In this document: piece after piece, positions 16,726-24,793 of the stretch | Numbering within the stretch: position 1 is the stretch's first letter | Layout of the letters: each line of letters begins with the position of its first letter | Assembly: GCA_016842065.1 (NCBI GenBank) | Contig: JAEPDS010000026.1 | Span: forward strand, 1 to 62,110 | DNA from: Candidatus Thiodiazotropha sp. 'RUGA' | GTDB lineage: Bacteria; Pseudomonadota; Gammaproteobacteria; Chromatiales; Chromatiaceae | Reading direction: 5' to 3' | Length of the DNA: 62,110 bases | The notes under the pieces: generated by a model | What the model was told of the DNA's origin: nothing | Seen by the model: the letters and a program-made list of their open reading frames with translations, nothing else | Database searches by the model: none | Translations under genes and position numbers: made by a program

Positions 16726-18131
16726 GATCTGTTCCTGGTTGTGTTGCGCTTTTTCATCGTGTTTCCTGGCTTATCCTGATGCTCGAGATCCTGCTGTTTC
16801 TCTGGCAGACCCGCACCCCAGCGTAACGGCTGATCCTGCACATAGCGTTTACCCAGTTGTTGGGCGATTTCAGCCCGGGCCAACTCCACACCCAGGTAGA
16901 ATGCATGGCCCCCGTCACTCTCGACACCGAGATCCGGATAGAACTCAAAAGGATCCAGGTGGGTCTGGATACCATCCCGGTTGTAGCAATGAATCCCATC
17001 ATCACTGATCTGGATCCGATAGTTTGGATCCCGTACATCGGCCGCAAACTCATTGATCTCAGCAGGACTGTAGGGAAAGGGTTTGATTTCATGCAGCGCG
17101 GTCAGGCCTGGGTCCACCTGTTTGGGCAACCTGTTCTCCTGACGCGCCCAAAACATGATGCGCCTGGCTCTGTCTGCCTCTCTGACAGCACTTCGGCAGT
17201 GTGGACTGACCTGGGTGGTCAGAATGTTTGTGACATGAAGTTCGGAAATAATGCCCATCAGTAGCGCATTGATGCCCGTTGTATCGGCTTCCGTCAGTTC
17301 TGTAATGTTACCAACCCCCATCATGATCTGAACCTGTGGATGCTGTTTGCGCAACTGATGGTAACGAGTGATCGAATCGGTGAAACCAAAATGGATCGGA
17401 TCCAGAATAGGATCGGCTATATAGTCACGCCCCAACCGGTCCAGCTGTTCCATTGCCCGTTCAAGTGACTGCAGATCGCCCGGTGAAGCTGGAATCACAA
17501 CGGGTGTCGCGGCCACTTGTTCGGCCACCCAGAGACTCTTCTCATCCAGGCTCAACAGGTAATCCGCTCCGGCCTCCCCGCCACTGAGTAACTCTTGTGT
17601 CTGCATCGAGTCCACGCTGACCTGGTAGCCCTCAGCCTTGAGGGTTTTGACCGCATCAGCCAGATGCGCAAAGGGGGTTTCAGGCAGGCAACCCAGATCG
17701 ATCACATCCGCCCCATCGGCTGTAAATGAGCGGGCCCTCTCCAGTATCTCATCCACCGAGAGGTTCGGTGCATCGACGATCTCTGAGAAGATCTTTACAT
17801 CGTAGCGACTCAGGTCGGGCTTTTTACCCTCCAATCCGAAGAATGCGGGTATGTCCATCAACTCCTCGGGACCACGCTCCACCGGCACCCCATAATGCCG
17901 GGTCAATGCTTTCAGGTCACCGCGGCAGCGACCCGGCACAAGAATCTTTTGCGCATCACCAATATCGGTCAGTCGACGACGGATCATATCTCCCGTCATC
18001 AAGGCAGCCACTTTTATGCCAAGATTGTGGACCCGCCATTGAAACAGCTCAGCCGGCATACCCTCGAGAACCCGGACAAGCTGCTTCTCAGCCAGACTGC
18101 CTGTGAGAAAGAGTATTTTTTCCGCAACCAT
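16722..18131 (-). CDS. Dihydropteroate synthase-like protein (Orf9/MJ0107 type)
   Basis: This 469-residue protein has an N-terminal Rossmann-like region (ILFLTGSLAEKQLVRVL) and a TIM-barrel DHPS-like domain from about 125, with DGADVIDLGC, VSVDSMQ, ADPILDPIHFGF and MMGVGNITEL. The C-terminal extension (LGVELARAEIAQQLGKRYVQDQ) is typical of this DHPS-related family in methylotrophs and methanogens. It probably takes part in forming the pterin-arylamine bond of methanopterin, by analogy with DHPS. It sits 16 bases after the pterin synthase gene. Confidence 0.82.
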   Translation of the reverse strand: MVAEKILFLTGSLAEKQLVRVLEGMPAELFQWRVHNLGIKVAALMTGDMIRRRLTDIGDAQKILVPGRCRGDLKALTRHYGVPVERGPEELMDIPAFFGLEGKKPDLSRYDVKIFSEIVDAPNLSVDEILERARSFTADGADVIDLGCLPETPFAHLADAVKTLKAEGYQVSVDSMQTQELLSGGEAGADYLLSLDEKSLWVAEQVAATPVVIPASPGDLQSLERAMEQLDRLGRDYIADPILDPIHFGFTDSITRYHQLRKQHPQVQIMMGVGNITELTEADTTGINALLMGIISELHVTNILTTQVSPHCRSAVREADRARRIMFWARQENRLPKQVDPGLTALHEIKPFPYSPAEINEFAADVRDPNYRIQISDDGIHCYNRDGIQTHLDPFEFYPDLGVESDGGHAFYLGVELARAEIAQQLGKRYVQDQPLRWGAGLPEKQQDLEHQDKPGNTMKKRNTTRNRS

Positions 18132-18147
18132 ATTGCTTTAAGCCTGT

Positions 18148-18660
18148 TTAAGCAGTATTTCTGCTTAAGTTGCGTCTACAGATCCCCCATTGGCTGTCGG
18201 CCTCTTCAACCGCAATCTCCAACGTCTCGACATGCATCAGGGCATTCTGCTGTTCGAGCTTGGGCAACAGCGACTCCATGATATGCCAGGCAAGCATCTC
18301 AGCGGTGGTATTGGCAATCGGCAGTATCAGACAGTTGATCGAAGGCAGCGAGAACTGTTTGTCATAACTGGCCACCTCGATCTGTTCCCCCACGGTTGTT
18401 ATATCCACCTCCTGACTCTTTCCCGGAAGCAATATCTTATCGTGAAGTTGTAGACAGACTTCTGCGGCCAAACGGTTAAGCAGTACAAAATCGATGACAA
18501 ACGCATCCTCGTTATTGTCACCGTAGGCCTGAATGCGGACATGGAAGTTGTGACCGTGCAGATTTTCGCAACTGTTATTGAAGGTAATGAAGTGGGCTGA
18601 ATTGAAGTGCAACTCACCCGGATTCACACTGACAGCAAAGGATTGCGTGTGATTATGCAA
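18148..18660 (-). CDS. 6-pyruvoyl-tetrahydropterin synthase/QueD family protein
   Basis: This 170-residue T-fold enzyme acts on dihydroneopterin-type substrates. The zinc site is complete: His23 in FNSAH and His35/His37 in NLHGHNFHV. The catalytic cysteine is in SCENLHGH (Cys31), and TTAEMLAWHI and the late glutamates are in place. It is probably the pterin-supplying enzyme for H4MPT synthesis and heads the operon that runs down to 12749. The start is TTG with GGAG seven bases before it. A candidate sigma-54 promoter lies at 18789-18804. Confidence 0.82.
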   Translation of the reverse strand: MHNHTQSFAVSVNPGELHFNSAHFITFNNSCENLHGHNFHVRIQAYGDNNEDAFVIDFVLLNRLAAEVCLQLHDKILLPGKSQEVDITTVGEQIEVASYDKQFSLPSINCLILPIANTTAEMLAWHIMESLLPKLEQQNALMHVETLEIAVEEADSQWGICRRNLSRNTA

Positions 18661-18788
18661 AGGTTGGCTCCGTATTATAAGAAATTATGCCGATGCCCAG
18701 ATATCTGAATTTTTTACTGACGGGTCTGGGATACCTCAACCTGGTCAGGGCCTGTTCAGAAGAATCCACCAGACCCTTATCCATATTA

Positions 18789-18804
18789 TGCAAATATAGG
18801 TCCA
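18789..18804 (-). promoter_or_regulatory. Candidate sigma-54 promoter for the pterin operon
   Basis: Read on the minus strand the sequence is TGGACCTATATTTGCA: the essential GG and GC are ten bases apart and TTGCA is perfect, but TGGACC replaces TGGCAC (9 of 12 consensus positions). The predicted start point is about 118 bases before the pterin synthase gene. The rest of the 400-base gap 18661-19066 holds only a repeat fragment. Confidence 0.4.
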
Positions 18805-19046
18805 ACCCACCATTAAAGAACTATTTTTAGATAAAAAGAGCCGTTATTTATAGTGGCATCACGTCTATGGGAGAGCGTTAAAGATGGATTATGGGCGGTA
18901 ATCAGCCGTTTTCCAGCAGGCTACGCATAATCGCCGGTCAGATGGTATCTGACAGACGATTGTTGTTTGAAAATCTATGAAATAGAGGGGAAGAGTCTTA
19001 CTGCACCCGGGATAGGTACAGCAGTGTGCATAATCTGTAACAGTGG

Positions 19047-19065
19047 CTAGGGCTTGTTAACTCGG
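19047..19065. repeat. Degenerate end of the palindromic repeat family
   Basis: CTAGGGCTTGTTAACTCGG matches the terminal repeat of the 10107-10377 element with a few differences. It abuts the stop codon of the metallopeptidase-like gene at 19067. Confidence 0.6.
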
Positions 19066-19066
19066 C

Positions 19067-19489
19067 CTATGACTCTGATTCGCTTTCCTTATCCTCGCAT
19101 CGAAGCATGGGCACAACAGAACCGACCGGATAGTAAGTACCATACTCAACCAGATACTGGCTCTGTATGCTGTAGGCTTCACGTTCAGCTTGAATGCTCC
19201 GCTCACAGTTTTCCAGCAGCGCACCCTGCTTGCCTTGCAGCCAGTGCACCAGTTCATGCAGTGCGACTGAGGAGTGGAACAGATTGTTCTCCAGATCCAT
19301 ACGGTCATCCAGATAGACCACGTCCCCTTCACCGGGATACCAGCCCAGCACTTTGCAGGAGCGGCCATTGCATGCCTGCTCTTCCAGCCAGCTATGCGCC
19401 ACCATGCGCATCTCTGGACACTCATTTTCTACCGCCTCGAAATCCGAGAGAGTGAAAATCCATGAGAGTAATACTGCACACAATTCCAT
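19067..19489 (-). CDS. DUF6647-like putative zinc peptidase, secreted
   Basis: This 140-residue protein has an N-terminal hydrophobic stretch (ELCAVLLSWIFTL) and a zinc-peptidase-type motif, ALHELVHWLQG (His78, Glu79, His82), followed by CERSIQAEREAYSIQ, where a glutamate could be the third metal ligand. This arrangement matches the DUF6647 family as I recall it. The gene interrupts the cofactor genes and has no visible link to them. AGAGG before the ATG supports the start; the acidic tail ESESES ends at a repeat fragment. Confidence 0.6.
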   Translation of the reverse strand: MELCAVLLSWIFTLSDFEAVENECPEMRMVAHSWLEEQACNGRSCKVLGWYPGEGDVVYLDDRMDLENNLFHSSVALHELVHWLQGKQGALLENCERSIQAEREAYSIQSQYLVEYGTYYPVGSVVPMLRCEDKESESES

Positions 19490-19563
19490 AAGAAACCTCT
19501 ATTTACTGTGGTGGGGTAAGCGACTCACCGTTGTCTGGTGACAGCCTGCTGAAGAGGATTTCC

Positions 19564-19659
19564 ATGCCGTATCTGAAAAAGGCCATCAGTTGTCTGATAC
19601 TCATTGTATCGGGCAGCTACAGCAGTACTTTAGAAAAAGCTGATACAGCTGGTCAATAA
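19564..19659 (+). CDS. Possible 31-residue membrane or secreted peptide
   Basis: A short frame begins MPYLKKAISCLILIVSG, with two lysines then a hydrophobic core like a signal peptide, and ends after STLEKADTAGQ. GAGGA stands six bases before the ATG. It is divergent from the metallopeptidase-like gene. Such frames occur by chance, so this is tentative. Confidence 0.25.
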   Translation: MPYLKKAISCLILIVSGSYSSTLEKADTAGQ

Positions 19660-19994
19660 TTGTACAATGGGTTTGTCACAATTTGCTCAGCACGTCACAT
19701 GCCAGGGATTGAGGTGAAAATAATATCTATATGATATTCAGAGAGATACGAGAGATATTGAATAATCACTTTCAGATGAAAGAGAGAAAATCACACACCA
19801 GGCAGTAAGAAGAAGCTCCATAATCCATCATGAACTGAGACAGATGCCTCATTGTAGAGCATGAGCTTATTGAATTGAGTCTGGGGCTAGCAGACCGGAG
19901 TGAGTTCTTAGAAAATCTGCAATTGACGGATAAATATCAGAATAATATGGTTTATTTTGGGAGAGAGCTGAAATCAACCGATCGACTGCAAAAC
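19660..19994. other. AT-rich gap with no supported gene
   Basis: I see no convincing coding frame. A plus-strand frame from about 19875 runs into the end of mfnE but has only a TTG start and no family features. Confidence 0.35.
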
Positions 19995-20639
19995 TCAGCT
20001 CAACTCATCCCCTGTTGTGGCCGTCGGATTGAACCTCACAACCCTGGAGGCGAGTTCCGCCATCTCACCCCGTAATAAGCGATCGAAATTCTCAAGATCT
20101 GTTCGACCCAGAAGCCAGGTTTGAGGATCGTATCTCCGAACATAATCAGCAAATTGAGGATCGACTATCTGGTTGCTCTGCAGCCAATCTGATGTCAGTT
20201 TATCGCTCTCAATCTCTACCGATTTTATCAATACCAACTTGTCGATTCGGAGCTGTCCGGTCAGCCAGGCGGCCAGGGAATCGGAAGTGACCTGCCAATT
20301 CTGTTCAATTGTTCTATCGGAGAGTGCCATCGTCAGCGGCATCCAAACCGGTATATCACCTTGCTCAAGCGTACGATAGATCGCTGCCGCATCAGCTGCT
20401 GGATTCAATCCCGGTTGCAGTCCGCAAAGCATCCTGCCGTATTGCTCCATGGCTTGCAGCGCCATCCCATGGGCAGTGGAATCGTCAAATCCGAATTGTG
20501 TCTGAGCCAGTCTGACCTGATCAGCGAAAGGACCGCCTCCGGGTACAATAATCAGGGATGAGTGGTCAGCGAAAAGGGACAGCCAGTTTTTCAGATTGTC
20601 TGCGTCGAACAGACTGCCGCCGAACTTGACTACCCACAT
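19995..20639 (-). CDS. mfnE: MfnE-like amino-acid-kinase-family enzyme
   Basis: In archaea MfnE phosphorylates the furan-methylamine phosphate to a diphosphate that can be coupled to tyramine. This 214-residue protein has the amino-acid kinase fold marks: VVKFGGSLF at the N-terminus, IIVPGGGPFADQVR, SDSLAAWL and KLVLIKSVE. It overlaps pabB by ten bases and follows it in the mfnD-mfnF-pabB-mfnE operon, which supports the assignment over other small kinases. Confidence 0.8.
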   Translation of the reverse strand: MWVVKFGGSLFDADNLKNWLSLFADHSSLIIVPGGGPFADQVRLAQTQFGFDDSTAHGMALQAMEQYGRMLCGLQPGLNPAADAAAIYRTLEQGDIPVWMPLTMALSDRTIEQNWQVTSDSLAAWLTGQLRIDKLVLIKSVEIESDKLTSDWLQSNQIVDPQFADYVRRYDPQTWLLGRTDLENFDRLLRGEMAELASRVVRFNPTATTGDELS

Positions 20640-22021
20640 TCGGAGTTCATCTGTTCCATGCGCTGCAGCAGATCGAGCAGAGCGGATGCTTTGTGGTAGG
20701 TCTCCCGATACTCCGCTTCGGGATCCGAGTCAGCAACTATCCCACCGCCGGCCCAGAGTCGGGTGATACCCTGGGCATGCACCATGGTCCTGATGGCAAT
20801 ATTGGTATCCATATCCCCATCAAAGCTGACATAGCCGATGGAGCCGCAGTAGATGCCCCGCCTGTGAGGTTCCAGCTCTTCGATAATCTCCATAGCACGC
20901 AATTTTGGTGCTCCGGTTATCGAACCACCGGGAAAGCAGGCACGTAGCAGAGAGAGTGCATTTTCACCGCTCGCCAGTTCACCACACACCTTGCTCACAA
21001 GATGGTGTACCCGGGTGAAGCTCTCCAGTTTGAACAACTCCGGTACGCTTACACTGCCGGTAGCGCAGACCTTGCCCAGGTCGTTGCGCAACAGATCGAC
21101 GATCATCAGATTCTCAGCCTGATCCTTGCTGCTGTTTTTCAACATCTCAGCCAGCATCATATCCTCAATGGGATCCTCTCCCCTTGGAGCTGTTCCCTTG
21201 ATCGGTTTGGTCTCGACCGAGCCGTTGCGAAGCTCCAGAAATCGCTCAGGAGATGAACTCATTATCTGGCAATCCGGGGTATTCAGGTAGGCCGCAAAGG
21301 GGGCGGCGTTGAGCTGCCTGAGACCTTTGTATGCCTGCCAGGTGTCTCCCTCGGCGGCAACTGAGAAGCGTTGGGCAAAATTAACCTGATAGCAGTCACC
21401 ATCCAGAATGTACTTTTTGATTCTGGCCAGAGACGCCAGGTATTCGTCCCGGTTCATATTCGAGCAAACCTCACCCAGTACCCGGTATGGAGTGAGAGCT
21501 ACCGGTTTAGAGCTACGTTCTCCGACACTCAGCAGCAGGCGGCGGAACCGCTCCAGTCTGGTGGGATTCTGCCCAACCAGCCAGCTGCACTGCTGCTGGT
21601 GATCCACAACCAGCGACCAGTCATAGATACCAACTGCCATTTCCGGAAGCTGCTCGATATCCTCAGCCAACGACGGCAGTCTCTCCAGGCGGCGACCCAG
21701 ATCGTAGCCAAAGTAGCCGATTGCCCCACCGCAAAAGGGCAGATCCTCCACATTCTGCTGGATTGGCCCCAGTGAATCGTTCAGCAACTGAAAGGGATCC
21801 TGCGTCGAGAGACGCATTGAACCGCCACTTGGTACGATCCGGGTCTGTTCGCCTCGGGTGATCAGCACACTCTGGGGATCCGCTGAGAGAATATCGTAAC
21901 GCCCCTGATCGGTGTAGGGATGACAGCTATCGAGAAAAGCGGCCCAGGGCAGATGAGCAATCGCTTCGAACAACTCCGCACTATCCTGCCGATAGGGAAA
22001 GGCGATTACCTCGATGCTCAT
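20630..22021 (-). CDS. pabB: Aminodeoxychorismate synthase component I (PabB)
   Basis: PabB makes 4-amino-4-deoxychorismate for 4-aminobenzoate, the arylamine of methanopterin and of folate. The 463-residue chorismate-binding enzyme shows GAIGYFGYDLGRRLE, SSSPERFLELRNG, KPIKGTAPRG, LMIVDLLRNDLGKV, PGGSITGAPKLRAMEII and YCGSIGYVSFDG. GGAGGG before the ATG at 22021 and an ATGA overlap with the mfnF stop set the start. Placing pabB among methylofuran genes suggests a copy dedicated to C1 cofactor supply. Confidence 0.9.
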   Translation of the reverse strand: MSIEVIAFPYRQDSAELFEAIAHLPWAAFLDSCHPYTDQGRYDILSADPQSVLITRGEQTRIVPSGGSMRLSTQDPFQLLNDSLGPIQQNVEDLPFCGGAIGYFGYDLGRRLERLPSLAEDIEQLPEMAVGIYDWSLVVDHQQQCSWLVGQNPTRLERFRRLLLSVGERSSKPVALTPYRVLGEVCSNMNRDEYLASLARIKKYILDGDCYQVNFAQRFSVAAEGDTWQAYKGLRQLNAAPFAAYLNTPDCQIMSSSPERFLELRNGSVETKPIKGTAPRGEDPIEDMMLAEMLKNSSKDQAENLMIVDLLRNDLGKVCATGSVSVPELFKLESFTRVHHLVSKVCGELASGENALSLLRACFPGGSITGAPKLRAMEIIEELEPHRRGIYCGSIGYVSFDGDMDTNIAIRTMVHAQGITRLWAGGGIVADSDPEAEYRETYHKASALLDLLQRMEQMNSECG

Positions 22022-23067
22022 TTCGATCCCTCCAGTGCGAGGCTGGCCACTGCTACGGCAGGGGCGCACTCAGCCACTTTGAAGGCGATGCTCTCATCAC
22101 AGGGAAAAAGGGACTCGATACCCACATAGGGACGGTTCAATCGGCGACAGATCCGCTTGATCAGAAATCGCCCGGAACCTGCCCCAACCAGGGGAGCATT
22201 ACTGGAGAGTGATGGCCTGGAGAGCAACCGCTCACAGGCATCCTGCACCCGACGCAGCTGCTGTTCAGCTAGATACTCAGCAACTCGCTTCCAGCCAACC
22301 CTGTTGCTGGCATCCGCATCCAGTCCAAGCATGCGCGCCAGACGTCGTTCACTGCCATCGATGCTCTTTTCACCATTGTCGGCACTGGGCAACAGATCGG
22401 CACCCTCCGGCAGTTCTCCGATGATGCGGTAGATATCTGCAGTTGTTGCGAAATGCTCGGCCATTAAATCTACCCACTCCCCTGCAAATGGGACTTTTGT
22501 TGCAATTGCCATCAGTGGCGTACGTACGATGCCGGTATAGACCAATGTCTGCTCAACCAGCCGATGATGATCGCTTCCTTCCTCAAGCAATACCTGTTTG
22601 TCCGCAAATGGTATCAGGTCGGTTGTGGTGCTGCCCACGTCGATCAACAATCCTTCCGGCAGCTGATTGGCGACCCAGGCACCGGTTGCAAGCCAGTTTG
22701 CCGAAGCGACCTGCAACGCACGCGATTTGGCACGCTGGCTGTCGAGAAACTCCGATCCGCCACTGAATATGGCCAATTCCGCCAGAGGAAAGCGTTGCGT
22801 CATGGTATCAATCAGCGCACTGACGCCCGTCATCCTATCAGGAAACAGATCCACCAGTTCTCCGGTCATGGTAACCGCGTGCTTCAAACTACCAACTTCT
22901 CCCAACTCGCCAACTATTTGGTCAATACTCGCCTCGAGATGTTCCAGGCCCTGCCATAGGGGACAGGCGATCTGCAATACGCTATCCACCCGACCCTGAT
23001 CGGTGATCAGCGCTGCTTTGGTATGCGCGCCGCCCAGATCCCAGCCGAGGATGCCATCATGCCGCAC
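22018..23067 (-). CDS. mfnF: MfnF-like furan-methanamine coupling enzyme (hydantoinase-like fold)
   Basis: In archaea MfnF joins the activated furan to tyramine or its glutamyl form. This 349-residue protein shows GWDLGGAHTKAALI at the N-terminus, TGELVDLFPDR, SANWLATGAWVA and LLIDVGSTTTDLIPF, all typical of the hydantoinase-A/ASKHA-related family of MfnF. A GTG at 23067 with GGAG seven bases upstream is the best start; it overlaps the end of mfnD by 11 bases. Confidence 0.82.
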   Translation of the reverse strand: MRHDGILGWDLGGAHTKAALITDQGRVDSVLQIACPLWQGLEHLEASIDQIVGELGEVGSLKHAVTMTGELVDLFPDRMTGVSALIDTMTQRFPLAELAIFSGGSEFLDSQRAKSRALQVASANWLATGAWVANQLPEGLLIDVGSTTTDLIPFADKQVLLEEGSDHHRLVEQTLVYTGIVRTPLMAIATKVPFAGEWVDLMAEHFATTADIYRIIGELPEGADLLPSADNGEKSIDGSERRLARMLGLDADASNRVGWKRVAEYLAEQQLRRVQDACERLLSRPSLSSNAPLVGAGSGRFLIKRICRRLNRPYVGIESLFPCDESIAFKVAECAPAVAVASLALEGSK

Positions 23068-24061
23068 CGGCAAACTCCAGATTCACATCGACAACGGATG
23101 CATTCAACATATCTTCCGCCAATGGTTGCTTATTCTGTAAAAGATCAAAAACCAATGCGGCCGGATTGACCCCTGTGGACTCCTTCAGCCCAACATAGGA
23201 TGTGGTCAATCTGGGATTGATTTCAAGCACTTGCAGACCCTCTTTGGTATCGATGATATCGACCCCTATGATACCCCACAAATCGGGCATTGCGGCGGCC
23301 ACCGCCTTACCGAGATTCCTGAAACGGGTTTTATCCTCGAGTTGACCATTCACCACACAGCCCAACAGCATAAACCCCGTATCTGTCATGGCTATACGCT
23401 GATGGTTGACACTCATCACCAACGCCTCACCATGACTGACCAGCATGTTGATACTGGTCGGAGTACCATGAATAAATGGCTGTGCCACATAGTTACCCCC
23501 CACCGGCATGAATTTGAGCTGTTGAAACAGTTCATCCCGATCATGGCAAACCCTGATTCCCTGACAGCCCACACCGTCATCCGGTTTCAGCACCCAACTG
23601 CCCAAGTGGTCGGGAACACCCTCTTCAAAACGGTAGGTGGGGACGGCCGAAATACCCTGTTGCCTTAAGCGCTTCGAGGTCAGCGATTTGCTGGTAGTCG
23701 TCTCAACCGCAGAGGGGGGACTGTTCAACAGCAGTTTTCCCTGATTGACCACGGTCTCGCTGATATGCAACAGCACATTGGAAAACTCCGGTGCAATCGG
23801 CCAGACCGCATCCGCCTGCTCCAGGCAGTTGACCCAGGCGGCGGTAAAATCTTCCATGCCGCGTAACAGATGACACTCAACCGGAAGATTCAGCCTGCCC
23901 AGTCTGGCATCACGGGTCACAAAGATCTCGATGCCGTTGATCTCCAGCAGATCGGATAGCAGTGACATCAGCATCATGTCACCCTCTTCTGCCAATGAAG
24001 GCGGCATCGGGCTATCCAACATGCCGCCTCCGGTAATATACTCAAAGACAAAGACTCGCAT
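23057..24061 (-). CDS. mfnD: MfnD-like ATP-grasp ligase (tyramine/tyrosine-glutamate)
   Basis: This ATP-grasp enzyme probably adds glutamate to the aromatic amine of methylofuran, as archaeal MfnD does. In 334 residues it shows FVFEYITGGG at the start, an ATP-binding region with TTTSKSLTSKRLRQQGI, WVLKPDDGVGCQGI, and the metal-binding end LQVLEINPRLTTSYVG. It is the first gene of the mfnD-mfnF-pabB-mfnE set. Its start codon lies only 18 bases from that of the divergent HisA-like gene, so promoters must sit inside coding sequence. Confidence 0.8.
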   Translation of the reverse strand: MRVFVFEYITGGGMLDSPMPPSLAEEGDMMLMSLLSDLLEINGIEIFVTRDARLGRLNLPVECHLLRGMEDFTAAWVNCLEQADAVWPIAPEFSNVLLHISETVVNQGKLLLNSPPSAVETTTSKSLTSKRLRQQGISAVPTYRFEEGVPDHLGSWVLKPDDGVGCQGIRVCHDRDELFQQLKFMPVGGNYVAQPFIHGTPTSINMLVSHGEALVMSVNHQRIAMTDTGFMLLGCVVNGQLEDKTRFRNLGKAVAAAMPDLWGIIGVDIIDTKEGLQVLEINPRLTTSYVGLKESTGVNPAALVFDLLQNKQPLAEDMLNASVVDVNLEFAGAA

Positions 24062-24079
24062 AGCCGGTTATCCGTTTAG

Positions 24080-24793
24080 ATGAAGCTCATACCAGTCATA
24101 GACCTGATGAATGGCATCGTTGTCCGCGCAATCAGAGGACAACGGCAGAGCTATTTGCCATCCAGCACTCCGCTCTGCCAGTCGAGCCAACCTGCAGCGG
24201 TGATCTCCGCCCTGTTGAGTCTCTACCCGTTCGATACGCTCTACATTGCAGATCTCGATGCCATCACGGGACAGGGTTCCAATATCGGGATAATCGGCGA
24301 GTTGTCCGCTGAGCATGAGGAGACGATCTTCTGGGTGGACAATGGCGTGCAGGAGCTTGAACAGCTGCAAACGTTCGCCCGCCCTGTTATCGGCACAGAA
24401 TCTTTGCGCAGTATTGAACAGTTCGCTCATATCGTCACCTCACTCCCTTCTCCCGTTCTTTCACTCGACTATGTGGACAACCGATACAGAGGCCCGCAAG
24501 GCCTGCTGGATCAACCTGAGTTATGGCCCGATGAGGTGATCCTCATGAGCCTCTCTCATGTCGGCAGTGCGGCTGGTGCCGACACCGCAAGACTGCAACA
24601 GCTCTCTCCTCTGCTAACCACACATAACCTCTATGCAGCCGGCGGCATCAGAGACCTGCAGGATCTGTATCAACTCCATGGGCTTGGTCTATCCGGCGCC
24701 CTGCTCTCTACCGCACTTCACCATGGATCCATCGATAGCCAGGCCTTGAGTGGCTTTATGGCTGATACCTTCAACCCGTCGATTTGCCGATAA
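24080..24793 (+). CDS. HisA-like TIM-barrel protein of the C1 cofactor cluster
   Basis: This 237-residue protein is related to HisA: the start KLIPVIDLMNGIVVRAI matches the first strand and phosphate-site region of HisA/HisF, and later segments read TLYIADLDAITGQG, PVLSLDYVD and LYAAGGIRDLQDL. HisA-like proteins accompany H4MPT genes in methylotrophs, so a cofactor role is more likely than histidine synthesis; the reaction is unknown. No clear ribosome site is visible and the next gene converges, overlapping by 23 bases. Confidence 0.75.
   Translation: MKLIPVIDLMNGIVVRAIRGQRQSYLPSSTPLCQSSQPAAVISALLSLYPFDTLYIADLDAITGQGSNIGIIGELSAEHEETIFWVDNGVQELEQLQTFARPVIGTESLRSIEQFAHIVTSLPSPVLSLDYVDNRYRGPQGLLDQPELWPDEVILMSLSHVGSAAGADTARLQQLSPLLTTHNLYAAGGIRDLQDLYQLHGLGLSGALLSTALHHGSIDSQALSGFMADTFNPSICR

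Noticed and set aside
24068-24430. A 120-codon minus-strand frame opposite the HisA-like gene
   Set aside because: The plus-strand HisA features are clear, and this frame is its antisense shadow.
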